Assembly (NCBI GenBank): GCA_021740645.1
Contig: JAIOZL010000037.1
Coordinates: forward strand, 1-52,182
Source: Bacteroidales bacterium
GTDB lineage: Bacteria; Bacteroidota; Bacteroidia; Bacteroidales; JAADJA01
Reading direction: 5' to 3'
DNA: 52,182 nucleotides
Shown: positions 23,477 through 32,600 of the stretch, piece by piece
Layout: every line of letters starts with the position of its first letter
Numbering within the stretch: the first letter of the stretch is position 1
Program-made: the position numbers and the translations under genes
The notes under the pieces: generated by a model
Database searches by the model: none
Seen by the model: the letters and a program-made list of their open reading frames with translations, nothing else
What the model was told of the DNA's origin: nothing

Positions 23477-23878
23477 ATGAAAAAACAAGATAAAACCGGG
23501 CTTCCCTTATTTTCTACACAGGTACCAGCCGGTTTCCCCTCCCCGGCCGAGGACTTTATGGAAAAACGCCTGGACCTGAACGACTACCTGGTGAAAAATA
23601 AAGCATCCACTTTCCTTGTGAAGGTGCATGGACACTCCATGAAAGGCGCCGGCATTTTTGATGGGGATGTGGTGGTGGTCGATCGTGCATTGGAAGCATC
23701 AACAGGCAAAATAATTTTGGGTGTCCTGAATGGAGAGTTTACCATTAAAAGGCTGCTGAAAAAGAAAAACAAGCTTTTCCTTGCGCCGGAAAATGAAGAT
23801 TTTACACCTGTTGAAATTACCCCTGAAACGGATTTTAGGGTGTGGGGCATAGTTACCTTTGTATTACATAAGTTATAA
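23477..23878 (+). CDS. umuD: UmuD/LexA-like S24 autopeptidase
   Basis: This is a self-cleaving protein of the LexA/UmuD superfamily, 133 residues, close to E. coli UmuD (139). The predicted cleavage site Ala18-Gly19 (QVPAGFPSP) corresponds to Cys24-Gly25 of UmuD. The catalytic dyad is Ser54 (KVHGHSMKGAGI) and Lys91 (FTIKRL). There is no DNA-binding domain, so it is UmuD-like and not a repressor. UmuD normally partners UmuC as DNA polymerase V in SOS mutagenesis, but the following gene is an unrelated minus-strand lipoprotein, so umuC is not adjacent. SOS control would need a LexA site, which I could not recognise. Confidence 0.88.
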   Translation: MKKQDKTGLPLFSTQVPAGFPSPAEDFMEKRLDLNDYLVKNKASTFLVKVHGHSMKGAGIFDGDVVVVDRALEASTGKIILGVLNGEFTIKRLLKKKNKLFLAPENEDFTPVEITPETDFRVWGIVTFVLHKL

Positions 23879-24103
23879 GCCCCTAATGAATAGTTTAACT
23901 TCCCTCTAATTTCTTCATGCTAACAGTCAGCCATCTAAGTACTTACAATCTAATATCTTCCTACTTAAAAACCAATGGGCAGCTTGTCGGTTCAAACCAC
24001 CCATGAGAAAATTTACCCTGCATTTTTATACAGGCAATATTAATATTAAGTTACAATCAGCAACTAAAACTAACCTTAAACCTTAAACTTCGAACCTCGC
24101 ACT

Positions 24104-24559
24104 TTACGGAGAATTATACACATGCAACCAGGTGCCATCATAATCAGCAAAGTACTGTTTTAATGGAGCTGTGCTGGGACCACCTGCCGGCATACCATCC
24201 ACAATATTATATTGCGACATACAACAGGAGTCGACGAACAAGAAGGTGGAAGGATTAACTTCAACCTGTGCACAGTTTGCCGTTGGGTCGTAGGGGCAGG
24301 TCCGCTCATAAACCAGGAAATTGGTAGGGTCGAGCCGGTAAATAACGATACCACGATATCCATAATTATCTTCATACCTCCAGCTTCCTGAGGGGATAAA
24401 ATCAATCGTATTGGGCTGTAGCCAAAGATCAACAGCAACATTGGGTATTAGCCCCTGGTTAAAGGGTTGGTCGTTTTCATTATTTCCACATGACGAAATC
24501 ATCCCTGTTAAAATACCCAGGACAACAAATCGTAGTGTGAAAAAGTTTTTATATAACAT
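24104..24559 (-). CDS. Lipoprotein with a Rieske-like fold lacking cluster ligands
   Basis: The protein has 151 residues, with a lipoprotein signal ending ISSC (Cys24). The rest resembles a Rieske domain: LVYERTCPYDPTANC, then FLFVDSCCMSQYNIVDG, then GGPSTAPLKQYFADYDG. The spacing and the GPSTAPLKQY ending match the Rieske pattern CxH...CxxH...GPAxxPLxxY. Both His ligands are replaced: CxH is CPY, and the second CxxH is CCMS. A 2Fe-2S cluster is therefore unlikely to bind in the normal way. The ATG at 24559 is preferred over the upstream TTG at 24577. Function unknown. It is divergent from the small lipoprotein gene at 24643. Confidence 0.62.
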   Translation of the reverse strand: MLYKNFFTLRFVVLGILTGMISSCGNNENDQPFNQGLIPNVAVDLWLQPNTIDFIPSGSWRYEDNYGYRGIVIYRLDPTNFLVYERTCPYDPTANCAQVEVNPSTFLFVDSCCMSQYNIVDGMPAGGPSTAPLKQYFADYDGTWLHVYNSP

Positions 24560-24574
24560 ATTCTGTTGTTTTTG

Positions 24575-24582
24575 CAAAAGTA
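24575..24582 (-). promoter_or_regulatory. -7 box candidate for the Rieske-like lipoprotein gene
   Basis: On the minus strand this reads TACTTTTG (TAnnTTTG), 15 bp before the chosen ATG at 24559. It overlaps the alternative TTG start at 24577, which argues for the ATG. Confidence 0.4.
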
Positions 24583-24642
24583 TTAAATTGCTGTCAGTTT
24601 TGTATTAACTATAAATGAGGTAATCAAAGTATACTTTATCAC

Positions 24643-24933
24643 TTGAAAAATACAGATTCATTAAAGTTTCGTAAATTTATTCACTATTTGGCCTTTGGGT
24701 TGATGCTGTTCTTTTTTGTGTCTTGTAAAGGAATGTTCGTGAACAGCCCGGAGAAAAAAGCGTCTAAGCAAACTGAAAAGGAAGCAAAAGTTGCACAGAA
24801 AGAATACCAGGAAACGGTTAAACAACATTATAAAAATCAGGATAAAGCAACTCGCAAGAGGATGAAAAGAAATTTAAAAGCGGCGAAGAAGAAAAATAAA
24901 ACAAGAAAAAAGTCCAAGTCAAAATGCTATTAA
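24643..24933 (+). CDS. Small basic lipoprotein, function unknown
   Basis: The protein has 96 residues from a TTG start. The signal peptide (about residues 10-27) ends in FFFVSC, with Cys28 as the lipid site. The first internal ATG falls inside the hydrophobic core, so TTG is the only start that keeps the signal intact. The mature part is a highly charged Lys/Glu/Gln helix (EKKASKQTEKEAKVAQKEYQ...) ending in a Lys/Arg-rich tail and Cys-Tyr. No enzyme motif is seen. It ends 6 bp before the sensor kinase gene, so the two are likely co-transcribed and it may be an accessory of the sensor. That is inference from spacing. Confidence 0.6.
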   Translation: MKNTDSLKFRKFIHYLAFGLMLFFFVSCKGMFVNSPEKKASKQTEKEAKVAQKEYQETVKQHYKNQDKATRKRMKRNLKAAKKKNKTRKKSKSKCY

Positions 24934-24939
24934 TCAATA

Positions 24940-27900
24940 ATGAGTATTTTTTTAAAACATAACATCACGGCATTTATTTTTTTAATAATAAGCCTTTTGA
25001 ATGTATTTTCAGAAGAAACTGACCCCATGAAGTTCGACCGCTTAAGTTCAGAAAATACGAAGCTTGTGAAAGGGCTGTCTCAAAACTGGGTTTACTCAAT
25101 AATTCAGGATCGTTATGGCTACATTTGGTTTGGCACCTGGGACGGTTTAAATAAATACGACGGGTATAACTTTACAACCTATAATGTTTCAGCCGGACTT
25201 AGCGACCATACGATTTATGACATTGTAGAGGACACTGAAGGAAATTTGTGGCTAGGGACCAATAATGGCCTGAATAAATTTGACAGGAAAACCCAACATT
25301 TTACCTATTATGAAAATTTAAGAAAGGATACTTTGTCACTTTTTGGATCAAGAGTGCTTGACCTCCTGCTTTCAAAAGACGGTAGCTTATGGTTGGGGAC
25401 CGGGGGTGGGCTTGTAAAGTTTGATCAAAAAAATGAAGACTTTGTTAATTTTCTCTCCACTTCGCAGGATTATGACAGTCCTAGAAGCAACTATATATTA
25501 AATATATGCGAAGATACTGAGGGGATGCTTTGGTTAGGCACCACCTATGGTCTGGTTGTATTTGACCCAACCACAAGCCGGTCGACTCGGTATTATACAA
25601 TCCCGGGTGATTCTACCAGCCTGAGTAATAATAACATCAGGTATATACTTCAGGAAAATTCCGGAAATTTTTGGATAGGAACGCGCGAAGGTTTGAATTA
25701 TTATGATACAGCATCCAGGCAAATAAAGCAATTCTTCCATGAACCGGATAATCCTAACAGCCTGGCATCGGACTATATCAGGGTGATTTTCATGGACAGG
25801 GCAGAGAATATCTGGGTGGGTACGGAGGCAGGTGGCCTGAACATGTATAACCGGGAAAATGATCAGTTTTTAAGATTTACTAATCAACTAAATAATACTA
25901 ACAGTTTAAGCAACGATAAAGTGTATTCCATTTTTGAAGATGCCTCAGGTAATTTGTGGGTCGGGACTTTTAAGGGGGTAAACAAAAATAATAAATACAT
26001 CAATGAATTTCAGCATCATGAGCAATTACTGGCTGAAGAAAAAGGGTTGAACAACAATTTTATCTGGAGCTTTGCAGAAGATAATGATCATTATATCTAC
26101 GTGGCAACATCAAACGGAGTAAATATAATAAATAAAAATACCGGCGAATTTTCCTACCTGGTTAATAATCCTTTAGATGAAGGGTCATTAGCTGCAAATG
26201 AAGTTAGAACTATTATATACTCAGCTTCAGAAAATTGCTTATGGATAGGATTATACGGTACAGGCCTGGATAGGTACGATCTAGATGACGGAAAAATAAT
26301 GCACTATTATCCTGATCCGAATAAAAATGGTTTAAGTAATGAATACATTAACGACTTACTGGAAGACAAAGATGGATTAATATGGATTGCCACTGGAAGA
26401 GGATTGAGTGTCTTAAATCCTAAAACCAACCAGTTTAGGGTTTATAAAAATTTACCACAAAACGAAAATAGTTTAAGCAATGATGTGGTTGTATCTCTTT
26501 ACGAAGATCCTGACGGATTTATTTGGATAGGTACCTATGGGGGGCTGAATAAATTCGATAAGAAGAATAAGCAGTTTACCCGTTTTTTCAATGCGGCTAA
26601 TCATCCGGTAGGAAGGCATGCTATTTTTTATGTGACCCAGGATAAAACCGGCAAACTATGGATTGGGACTTCTGGGGGAGGGATCGTAAAGCTGGACCCA
26701 GAAACAATGGATTTTACTTCCTACACTGAAAAAGACGGCCTACCGAACAATATTGTATACGGTATTCTGGAAGATGAAATGGGAAACCTTTGGCTTAGCA
26801 CAAACCTTGGGCTGGTAAAGTTTTATACTATTGGAGAACGCTTTGTAAACTACGATGTGAAGGATGGGATCCAAAGTTTTGAATTTAATCTTGGCTCATG
26901 TTATAAAGACAAATACGGCAACATGTATTTCGGTGGAATGAATGGGTACAATGTGTTTAATCCCAAGGATATCTTAATAAACCCCAATCCGCCAGTAGTG
27001 GTTATTTCTGCCTTCAGAAAGTTCAATGAGGTACAGCCTTTTGAACTTTTTAACGGCGACACTATTGTGCTTAACCATGATGATAATTTTTTCTCGTTTG
27101 AAATTTCTGCATTGGACTATACCAATCCATATAAAAATAAGTATATGTATTATCTCGAAAATGTAGATAACGACTGGGTAAAAACTGATGCAAATAACCG
27201 TATTGCAGAATATAAAAAGGTGACTCCGGGAACCTATACTTTTAAAGCTAAGGGTTCAAACAATGATGGAACCTGGAACGAAGAAGGAATTTCTATTGTC
27301 GTGATTATTAATCCGGCCTGGTATAGTACATGGTGGTTTAAATTAGCCCTGGGATTAATTATTGTCGCGATAATCTGGCTTCTAATTTATCGACGCATCC
27401 AACAAATAAAAAATAGGAGCGAGGTGGAGAGGAGGGTTCTTGAAATCGAAAAGCAAAAATTTGAGCTGGAACAAAAAGCCTTAAGATTACAAATGAATCC
27501 TCATTTTATTTTTAACTCACTAAACTCAATTCAAAGCTATATTGTAACCCATAATACAGAGATGGCCGTTACTTACCTTGGAAAATTTTCACAATTAATG
27601 CGCCTTATCCTGACCAATTCTGGAAATAAGTTCATCCCTCTTAAAGAAGAGTTGAAGTCTTTGACCTATTATCTCGATCTTGAAAAACTAAGGTTTGACA
27701 ATAAATTTGAATACGAAATTGTACTTGAAAAAAACCTCGACCAGGAGTTCATAGAAATTCCTCCTATGATAATTCAACCGTATGTTGAAAATGCCATCAT
27801 TCACGGAATATTGTATAAAGAAACGAAGGGTTTAATTACTATCGGTTTTGAGCTAAAAGAGAAAATTATTAAATGTATTATTACAGATAACGGGATTGGG

Positions 27901-28101
27901 CGTGAAAAATCAAGGCAGGTGCGTGAAAGTTCAGGAATAGTAAGAAAATCATCAGGGATGTTTATTACAAAAGCCCGTCTTGAAATGCTGAACCAGGAAA
28001 TAAATGAACAGTTTGATGTAAAAGTTACCGATCTTTACGATGATCGGGGAACCCCTTCAGGAACTCGGGTGGAGTTGAATATTCTTTTCTTTGAAGATTA
28101 A
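24940..28101 (+). CDS. Two-component sensor: 14-blade propeller, Y_Y_Y and LytS-type kinase
   Basis: This is a membrane sensor kinase of 1053 residues. A signal/anchor segment (about 8-24) is followed by 14 Reg_prop units of the form G-x-[IL]-W-x-G-T-x-x-G-L-x-x-[FY]-D. That count fits two seven-bladed periplasmic propellers (about 40-670). A Y_Y_Y domain follows (about 700-770), then one membrane helix (about 797-818). The cytoplasmic kinase is of the His_kinase/LytS class, not HisKA: the phosphoacceptor is His855 in LQMNPHFIFNSLNSIQ. HATPase motifs are YVENAIIHG (948-956) and ITDNGIGREKS (981-991). It is not a hybrid, since the regulator is the next gene, 16 bp on. The ligand is unknown. 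Homologues often sense glycans or envelope state. Confidence 0.93.
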   Translation: MSIFLKHNITAFIFLIISLLNVFSEETDPMKFDRLSSENTKLVKGLSQNWVYSIIQDRYGYIWFGTWDGLNKYDGYNFTTYNVSAGLSDHTIYDIVEDTEGNLWLGTNNGLNKFDRKTQHFTYYENLRKDTLSLFGSRVLDLLLSKDGSLWLGTGGGLVKFDQKNEDFVNFLSTSQDYDSPRSNYILNICEDTEGMLWLGTTYGLVVFDPTTSRSTRYYTIPGDSTSLSNNNIRYILQENSGNFWIGTREGLNYYDTASRQIKQFFHEPDNPNSLASDYIRVIFMDRAENIWVGTEAGGLNMYNRENDQFLRFTNQLNNTNSLSNDKVYSIFEDASGNLWVGTFKGVNKNNKYINEFQHHEQLLAEEKGLNNNFIWSFAEDNDHYIYVATSNGVNIINKNTGEFSYLVNNPLDEGSLAANEVRTIIYSASENCLWIGLYGTGLDRYDLDDGKIMHYYPDPNKNGLSNEYINDLLEDKDGLIWIATGRGLSVLNPKTNQFRVYKNLPQNENSLSNDVVVSLYEDPDGFIWIGTYGGLNKFDKKNKQFTRFFNAANHPVGRHAIFYVTQDKTGKLWIGTSGGGIVKLDPETMDFTSYTEKDGLPNNIVYGILEDEMGNLWLSTNLGLVKFYTIGERFVNYDVKDGIQSFEFNLGSCYKDKYGNMYFGGMNGYNVFNPKDILINPNPPVVVISAFRKFNEVQPFELFNGDTIVLNHDDNFFSFEISALDYTNPYKNKYMYYLENVDNDWVKTDANNRIAEYKKVTPGTYTFKAKGSNNDGTWNEEGISIVVIINPAWYSTWWFKLALGLIIVAIIWLLIYRRIQQIKNRSEVERRVLEIEKQKFELEQKALRLQMNPHFIFNSLNSIQSYIVTHNTEMAVTYLGKFSQLMRLILTNSGNKFIPLKEELKSLTYYLDLEKLRFDNKFEYEIVLEKNLDQEFIEIPPMIIQPYVENAIIHGILYKETKGLITIGFELKEKIIKCIITDNGIGREKSRQVRESSGIVRKSSGMFITKARLEMLNQEINEQFDVKVTDLYDDRGTPSGTRVELNILFFED

Positions 28102-28117
28102 TTAATGATCAAATAGT

Positions 28118-28864
28118 ATGATAAAAGCTGTAATAATTGAGGACGAAAAACGCTCAAGGGAAACCCTATCGGGCTTACTAAAACTTTATTGTAAAAATGT
28201 TAATGTAGTAGCTGAAGCCGAAGGAATGAGGTCAGGAATTAAGATGATAAAATTACATCAGCCAGACCTTGTTTTTCTTGATATACAAATGCCGGATGGG
28301 AGTGGTTTTAACCTCCTTGAATCGTTTGAAAAAATAGAGTTTGATGTGGTTTTTACCACGGCTTATGACCAGTTTGCCATAAAAGCAATTAAGTTTAGCG
28401 CCCTCGATTACCTGCTTAAACCAATTTTTCCTGATGACCTGGTAAAAGCCGTAAAAAAGGCCGAAGATAAAAAGCAATCCTTTGATACCAGACAAAATGT
28501 GGATGTTTTGCTGGAGAATATTAAAAAGCCTGACGACTTCCCCAAAATTGTGCTCTCCACAAGTGACAGGATCAATGTAGTTAGGATTGATCATATTTTA
28601 AGATGTGAATCGGATAACTATTATACGATGTACTTTTTTATGGATGGAACAAAGTTGCTGGTGTCCAAAACCTTAAAAGAAAATGAGGAGTTGCTTAGCG
28701 AGTACAATTTTATCCGTCCTCACAAATCACATCTTGTAAATGCAATGTATATTAAAAGCTTTGTGAAACAAGATAATGGATATATTGCCATGACAGACGG
28801 AAGTATGGTTCCGGTATCAAGAAGAAAAAAAGAAAAAATGATAGAGATTATAAATAATTTGTAA
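28118..28864 (+). CDS. LytTR-family response regulator
   Basis: This is a DNA-binding response regulator of 248 residues. In the receiver domain (1-120) the phosphoacceptor is Asp55 (LVFLDIQMPDGSG), the acidic pocket is Glu8-Asp9-Glu10, and Lys101 is in YLLKP. A LytTR DNA-binding domain follows from about residue 145, with the signature segments DHILRCESDNYYTMYF, LSEYNFIRPHKSHLVN and VPVSRRKKEKM. It is the cognate partner of the upstream LytS-type kinase by spacing and by the usual LytS/LytTR pairing. Its targets could include the TonB receptor operon that starts 750 bp downstream, but no binding site was identified. Confidence 0.93.
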   Translation: MIKAVIIEDEKRSRETLSGLLKLYCKNVNVVAEAEGMRSGIKMIKLHQPDLVFLDIQMPDGSGFNLLESFEKIEFDVVFTTAYDQFAIKAIKFSALDYLLKPIFPDDLVKAVKKAEDKKQSFDTRQNVDVLLENIKKPDDFPKIVLSTSDRINVVRIDHILRCESDNYYTMYFFMDGTKLLVSKTLKENEELLSEYNFIRPHKSHLVNAMYIKSFVKQDNGYIAMTDGSMVPVSRRKKEKMIEIINNL

Positions 28865-29036
28865 AATTATACCACATTCAACCTACCTTTTAAAAAGCTT
28901 ACAGGCAGGGTTTTGTTTCAGTATTACTCTACCGTAAACTGATTTTCTCCAACCGATAACTGATTTCCTCATTCCGAAAGTTAAAAATATAGTATATTTA
29001 CCGTCACGTTTTAAATCAGCATAAAGAAGCTATTAT

Positions 29037-29507
29037 ATGGAAGATTTATTACCCCTGATTATTGGTATAGTATGGGTGGTTTATTCGCTGTATTCAAGAA
29101 ACCAAAAGAAAAAAGCAAAGGCTGCAGGTGAACCGGTTTCGGAAAGTCGTCGAAAACAACCATCTATTTTGGAACAAATACTTTCAGGGCAGGGAATTAC
29201 ACTTCCTGAACCCGAAGTTATTGATCTGGAAGAACCTTATATTGAACCATCTGTCCAGGAGTATAAGGAGAACAGGGATGACAAAAGAAGATATGACCGC
29301 ACACCTTTTTTAAGTGAGGAATTACAAAACATAACTGAAGAGGGGCAGACCGGGTTTGAATATCATGAAGCTGGTTCTGAAAGTTTTAATCCTGAATTTG
29401 ACTATGAAAATTCTGAAGGTTCGCAATCAATTGCAGAGGAGTTTAATCTTAAGAAAGCCGTTGTATACAGCGAAATTCTGAATCCTCCTTATATTGATTA
29501 TAAATAA
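29037..29507 (+). CDS. Small single-pass membrane protein, acidic tail
   Basis: The protein has 156 residues. One N-terminal hydrophobic segment (LLPLIIGIVWVVYSLYS, residues 4-20) is followed at once by a basic stop-transfer cluster (RNQKKKAKAAG). The tail is rich in Glu/Asp and looks unstructured (EPEVIDLEEPYIEPS and later), ending LNPPYIDYK. This suggests an inner-membrane protein with a cytoplasmic tail. No known domain is recognised. It has 172 bp of non-coding DNA before it and 110 bp after it, so it is probably its own transcript. The function is not inferable from sequence. Confidence 0.6.
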   Translation: MEDLLPLIIGIVWVVYSLYSRNQKKKAKAAGEPVSESRRKQPSILEQILSGQGITLPEPEVIDLEEPYIEPSVQEYKENRDDKRRYDRTPFLSEELQNITEEGQTGFEYHEAGSESFNPEFDYENSEGSQSIAEEFNLKKAVVYSEILNPPYIDYK

Positions 29508-29537
29508 GTTTAGAATATGGCGGGGGTACCTAAAAAT

Positions 29538-29570
29538 TTTGGTGTTTACATTTTTTTATTATTAACTTTA
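29538..29570 (+). promoter_or_regulatory. Promoter of the TonB receptor operon
   Basis: TTTG at 29538-29541, a 21-bp spacer and TAACTTTA at 29563-29570 match the Bacteroidota promoter (one mismatch, final G to A). It lies 47 bp before the receptor start. Confidence 0.55.
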
Positions 29571-29617
29571 CCCCCTTTTTGAAGCACAGTATATAATCTA
29601 ACATAAAAATATATGGT

Positions 29618-32600
29618 ATGTTAAGAAATTTACTATTAACAATTGGGTTTATTTTATCAACAACCCTGATGGTTTTTTCTCAATCAGGATCCTTAAAAGG
29701 GAAAATATTTGATAAGGATACAAAGGAACCGATTCCATTCGCAAACATTATTGTTGAAGTTGGAGGAACTCAGGCAGGTGGTGCCACATCAGATTTTGAT
29801 GGCCAGTTCATTATTAAGCCGATTGATCCGGGTACATATACCCTTAAGGCTTCCTATATTGGTTACAAAACCGTGCAATTAAATGGTCTTGTCATTAACT
29901 CTGACCAGATTACCTTCTACAATGTTGATATGGAGTCCACTACGGCTACACTTGAGGAGATTGTTATTGAATCTTATAAAGTGCCGCTGATCGATAAGGA
30001 TAAAACAGTTTCAGGAGGGAGTGTAACAGCCGAAGACATTAAAAAGATGCCTAACCGTGATGCAAACTCTGTGGCCACATCTGTTGGAGGTGTATTTTCA
30101 GAGGATGGAGAAAGGGGCAATGTGAGGGGTGCACGTAACGACCAGACGGTAATGTACATTGATGGTATCCGTGTAATTGGTACCCAAAGTGTTCCGCAAT
30201 CTGCCATTGAGCAAGTTTCGGTTTACCTTGGTGGTCTACCAGCTCAGTATGGCGATGCCAGGGGAGGTATTATTAATGTAACAACCAAGGGTCCGTCACG
30301 AACTTTTGGCGCTGGTCTTGAACTTGAGACCTCAAAATTTCTTGACTCATTTGGACACAGCAGACTTGGATTTAATGTTCAGGGGCCACTAATCAAGGGA
30401 AAAAAAGAAGCCCAGACATCACTTCTTGGATTTTTCCTTTCTGGAGACCTGGGTTACCGGGAAGATAGCAGGCCAACAGCAAAAGGTGTATTTGTTGCAC
30501 AGGATGATTACCTGAATTATTTGCAACAAACTCCATTACGGCCTTCGGGGCTAACTGGTGGAGGTACTTTTTATAATGGTGAGTTTACTTTAAGAGAGGA
30601 CCTTGAAAACCAAAAAGCAACTCCCAATACCAGCCGGTATAGTGTAAACCTTTCTGGCAAAATTGACGTTAGAACTTCAGATAATACTACATTAACATTT
30701 GGAGGTCAATATTATTATACGGATGGTAACACATTTAATTTCAGTCACTCCATGTTTAACTATGACAGGAATGTACTTGATATGGACAATACCTGGAGGG
30801 TGTTTGGTAGGTTTACCCAAAGATTCCCAACTGATAAAGAGAGCACGTCTCTGATAAAGAATGTTTATTATAACATACAGGCCGACTACTCACAGGTTCG
30901 TTCCAGGACAATGGATCCTCATCATAAAGACGATCTTTTCAAATATGGATATTTGGGAACCTTTACAACGTATAAACGGCCTACCTATGAACTTGGATCG
31001 ATTGAAATTGGCGGCGAGGAGTACAATAATGTATGGATCCAGAACAGCTGGGATTCAGATACTGCTTATATTTTTAACCCTAAAAGCTATAACCCTTACC
31101 TGGCAAATCATACCAGTCAGATATATGAACTATTTCCTGATAAAGGAAATCTAAATGCAGTTAATGGTAACTGGCGTAATGAGGATGACCTTAGGGGTAG
31201 AGGAGGCTTACTAAATGGGCAGCAGCCGGATTTCATATATGGTTTATGGGCTCAGCCAGGAATGATCCAGTCCAGGTATCGTGAAAGTGATGACAATCAA
31301 ATGTCATTAAATGCATCAGCTGCAGCGGATATTGGAAACCACGAGGTAAAATTTGGTTTTATGTATGAACAAAGGTCCGAAACCGGATTTAGCTATAATG
31401 CTTCCCGGCTATGGTCCAGAATGAGAGGACTCGTAAATAACCAAATACAGGAACTTGATTTAGATCGCCCCATGATTTTTGAGGACACTATAAAATATGA
31501 TCGTTTATATGCCGAAACCCTGCAGTTTCGATTCGACAGAAGTTTGCGGGAAAAATTAGGCCTGCCTTTAGATGGACTGGATTTTATCCTGGTTGATTCC
31601 TATGATATCGACAATAATACGATTCTGTATTATGATAAAGATGGGGTTATGCACACTACTAAAGTGGATGGGGACTTATACTCTATTGATATGTTCAGCG
31701 CAGACGAACTTCTCGAAAACGGACAATATACTGCCTATTACTATGGATATGACTATAAAGGAAACAAATTAACTGAGCGCCCGAGCATCGATGACTTTTT
31801 CACTGAAAAAGATGAGCGGGGAGATTATGCCAGGAAAGTAGCAGCTTTCGAACCTATTTATATGGCTGGATTTATCCAGGATAAATTTGCTTTTGAGGAT
31901 CTTATTTTTAATATTGGTGTTCGGGTTGACCGTTTTGATGGAAATCAGGCCGTATTAAATGATCCTTACCTGTTTTATGAAGCCAGAACTGTGAAAGAAG
32001 TTGGTGACCTTGAAGGCCAGGCTATTTCGCATCCCGGTAATATGGGTGGTGATTATGTGGTGTATGTTGATAATTCGGTTAACCCCACAAAAGTGATGGG
32101 TTATCGTAATGAGTTTACCTGGTTTAACGCCGCTGGTGTTGAAATACAAGACCCTAATACCCTCGATGCAGGCTCAGGTGTTTCTCCATATCTTGTTAAT
32201 CCTGACCAGGGAAATATCAACTCAAATGCATTTAAAGATTATGAGCCTCAATGGAGCATTATGCCCCGTATTTCATTCTCATTCCCGATTTCTGATGAAG
32301 CCCTTTTCTTTGCTCATTATGATGTACTTACCCAAAGGCCTTTAGGCCAGGTTAGGTCTCATATTGCTGATTATTATTTCATCAATACTTTGGGTGGGAC
32401 AACCATTAATAACCCTAACCTAAAACCTACTAAAACGATTGACTATGAATTAGGCTTCCAACAAAAACTTAGTTCTAAATCTTCATTAAAGCTGGTAACG
32501 TTCTATCGTGAAATGCGTGATGATATCCAGATTTACAGATTTACCGGAGCCTATCCAAGAGATTATACCTCTTATAATAATATAGACTTTGGAACAGTTA

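Noticed and set aside
23987..23999. GGTTCAAACC, resembling a tRNA T-arm
   Set aside because: The flanking bases do not form a T-stem, acceptor or anticodon arm.
28939..28972. Two AACTGATTT words upstream of 29037 as a regulator binding site
   Set aside because: Two short matches in AT-rich DNA could be chance; they do not have a recognised LytTR form.
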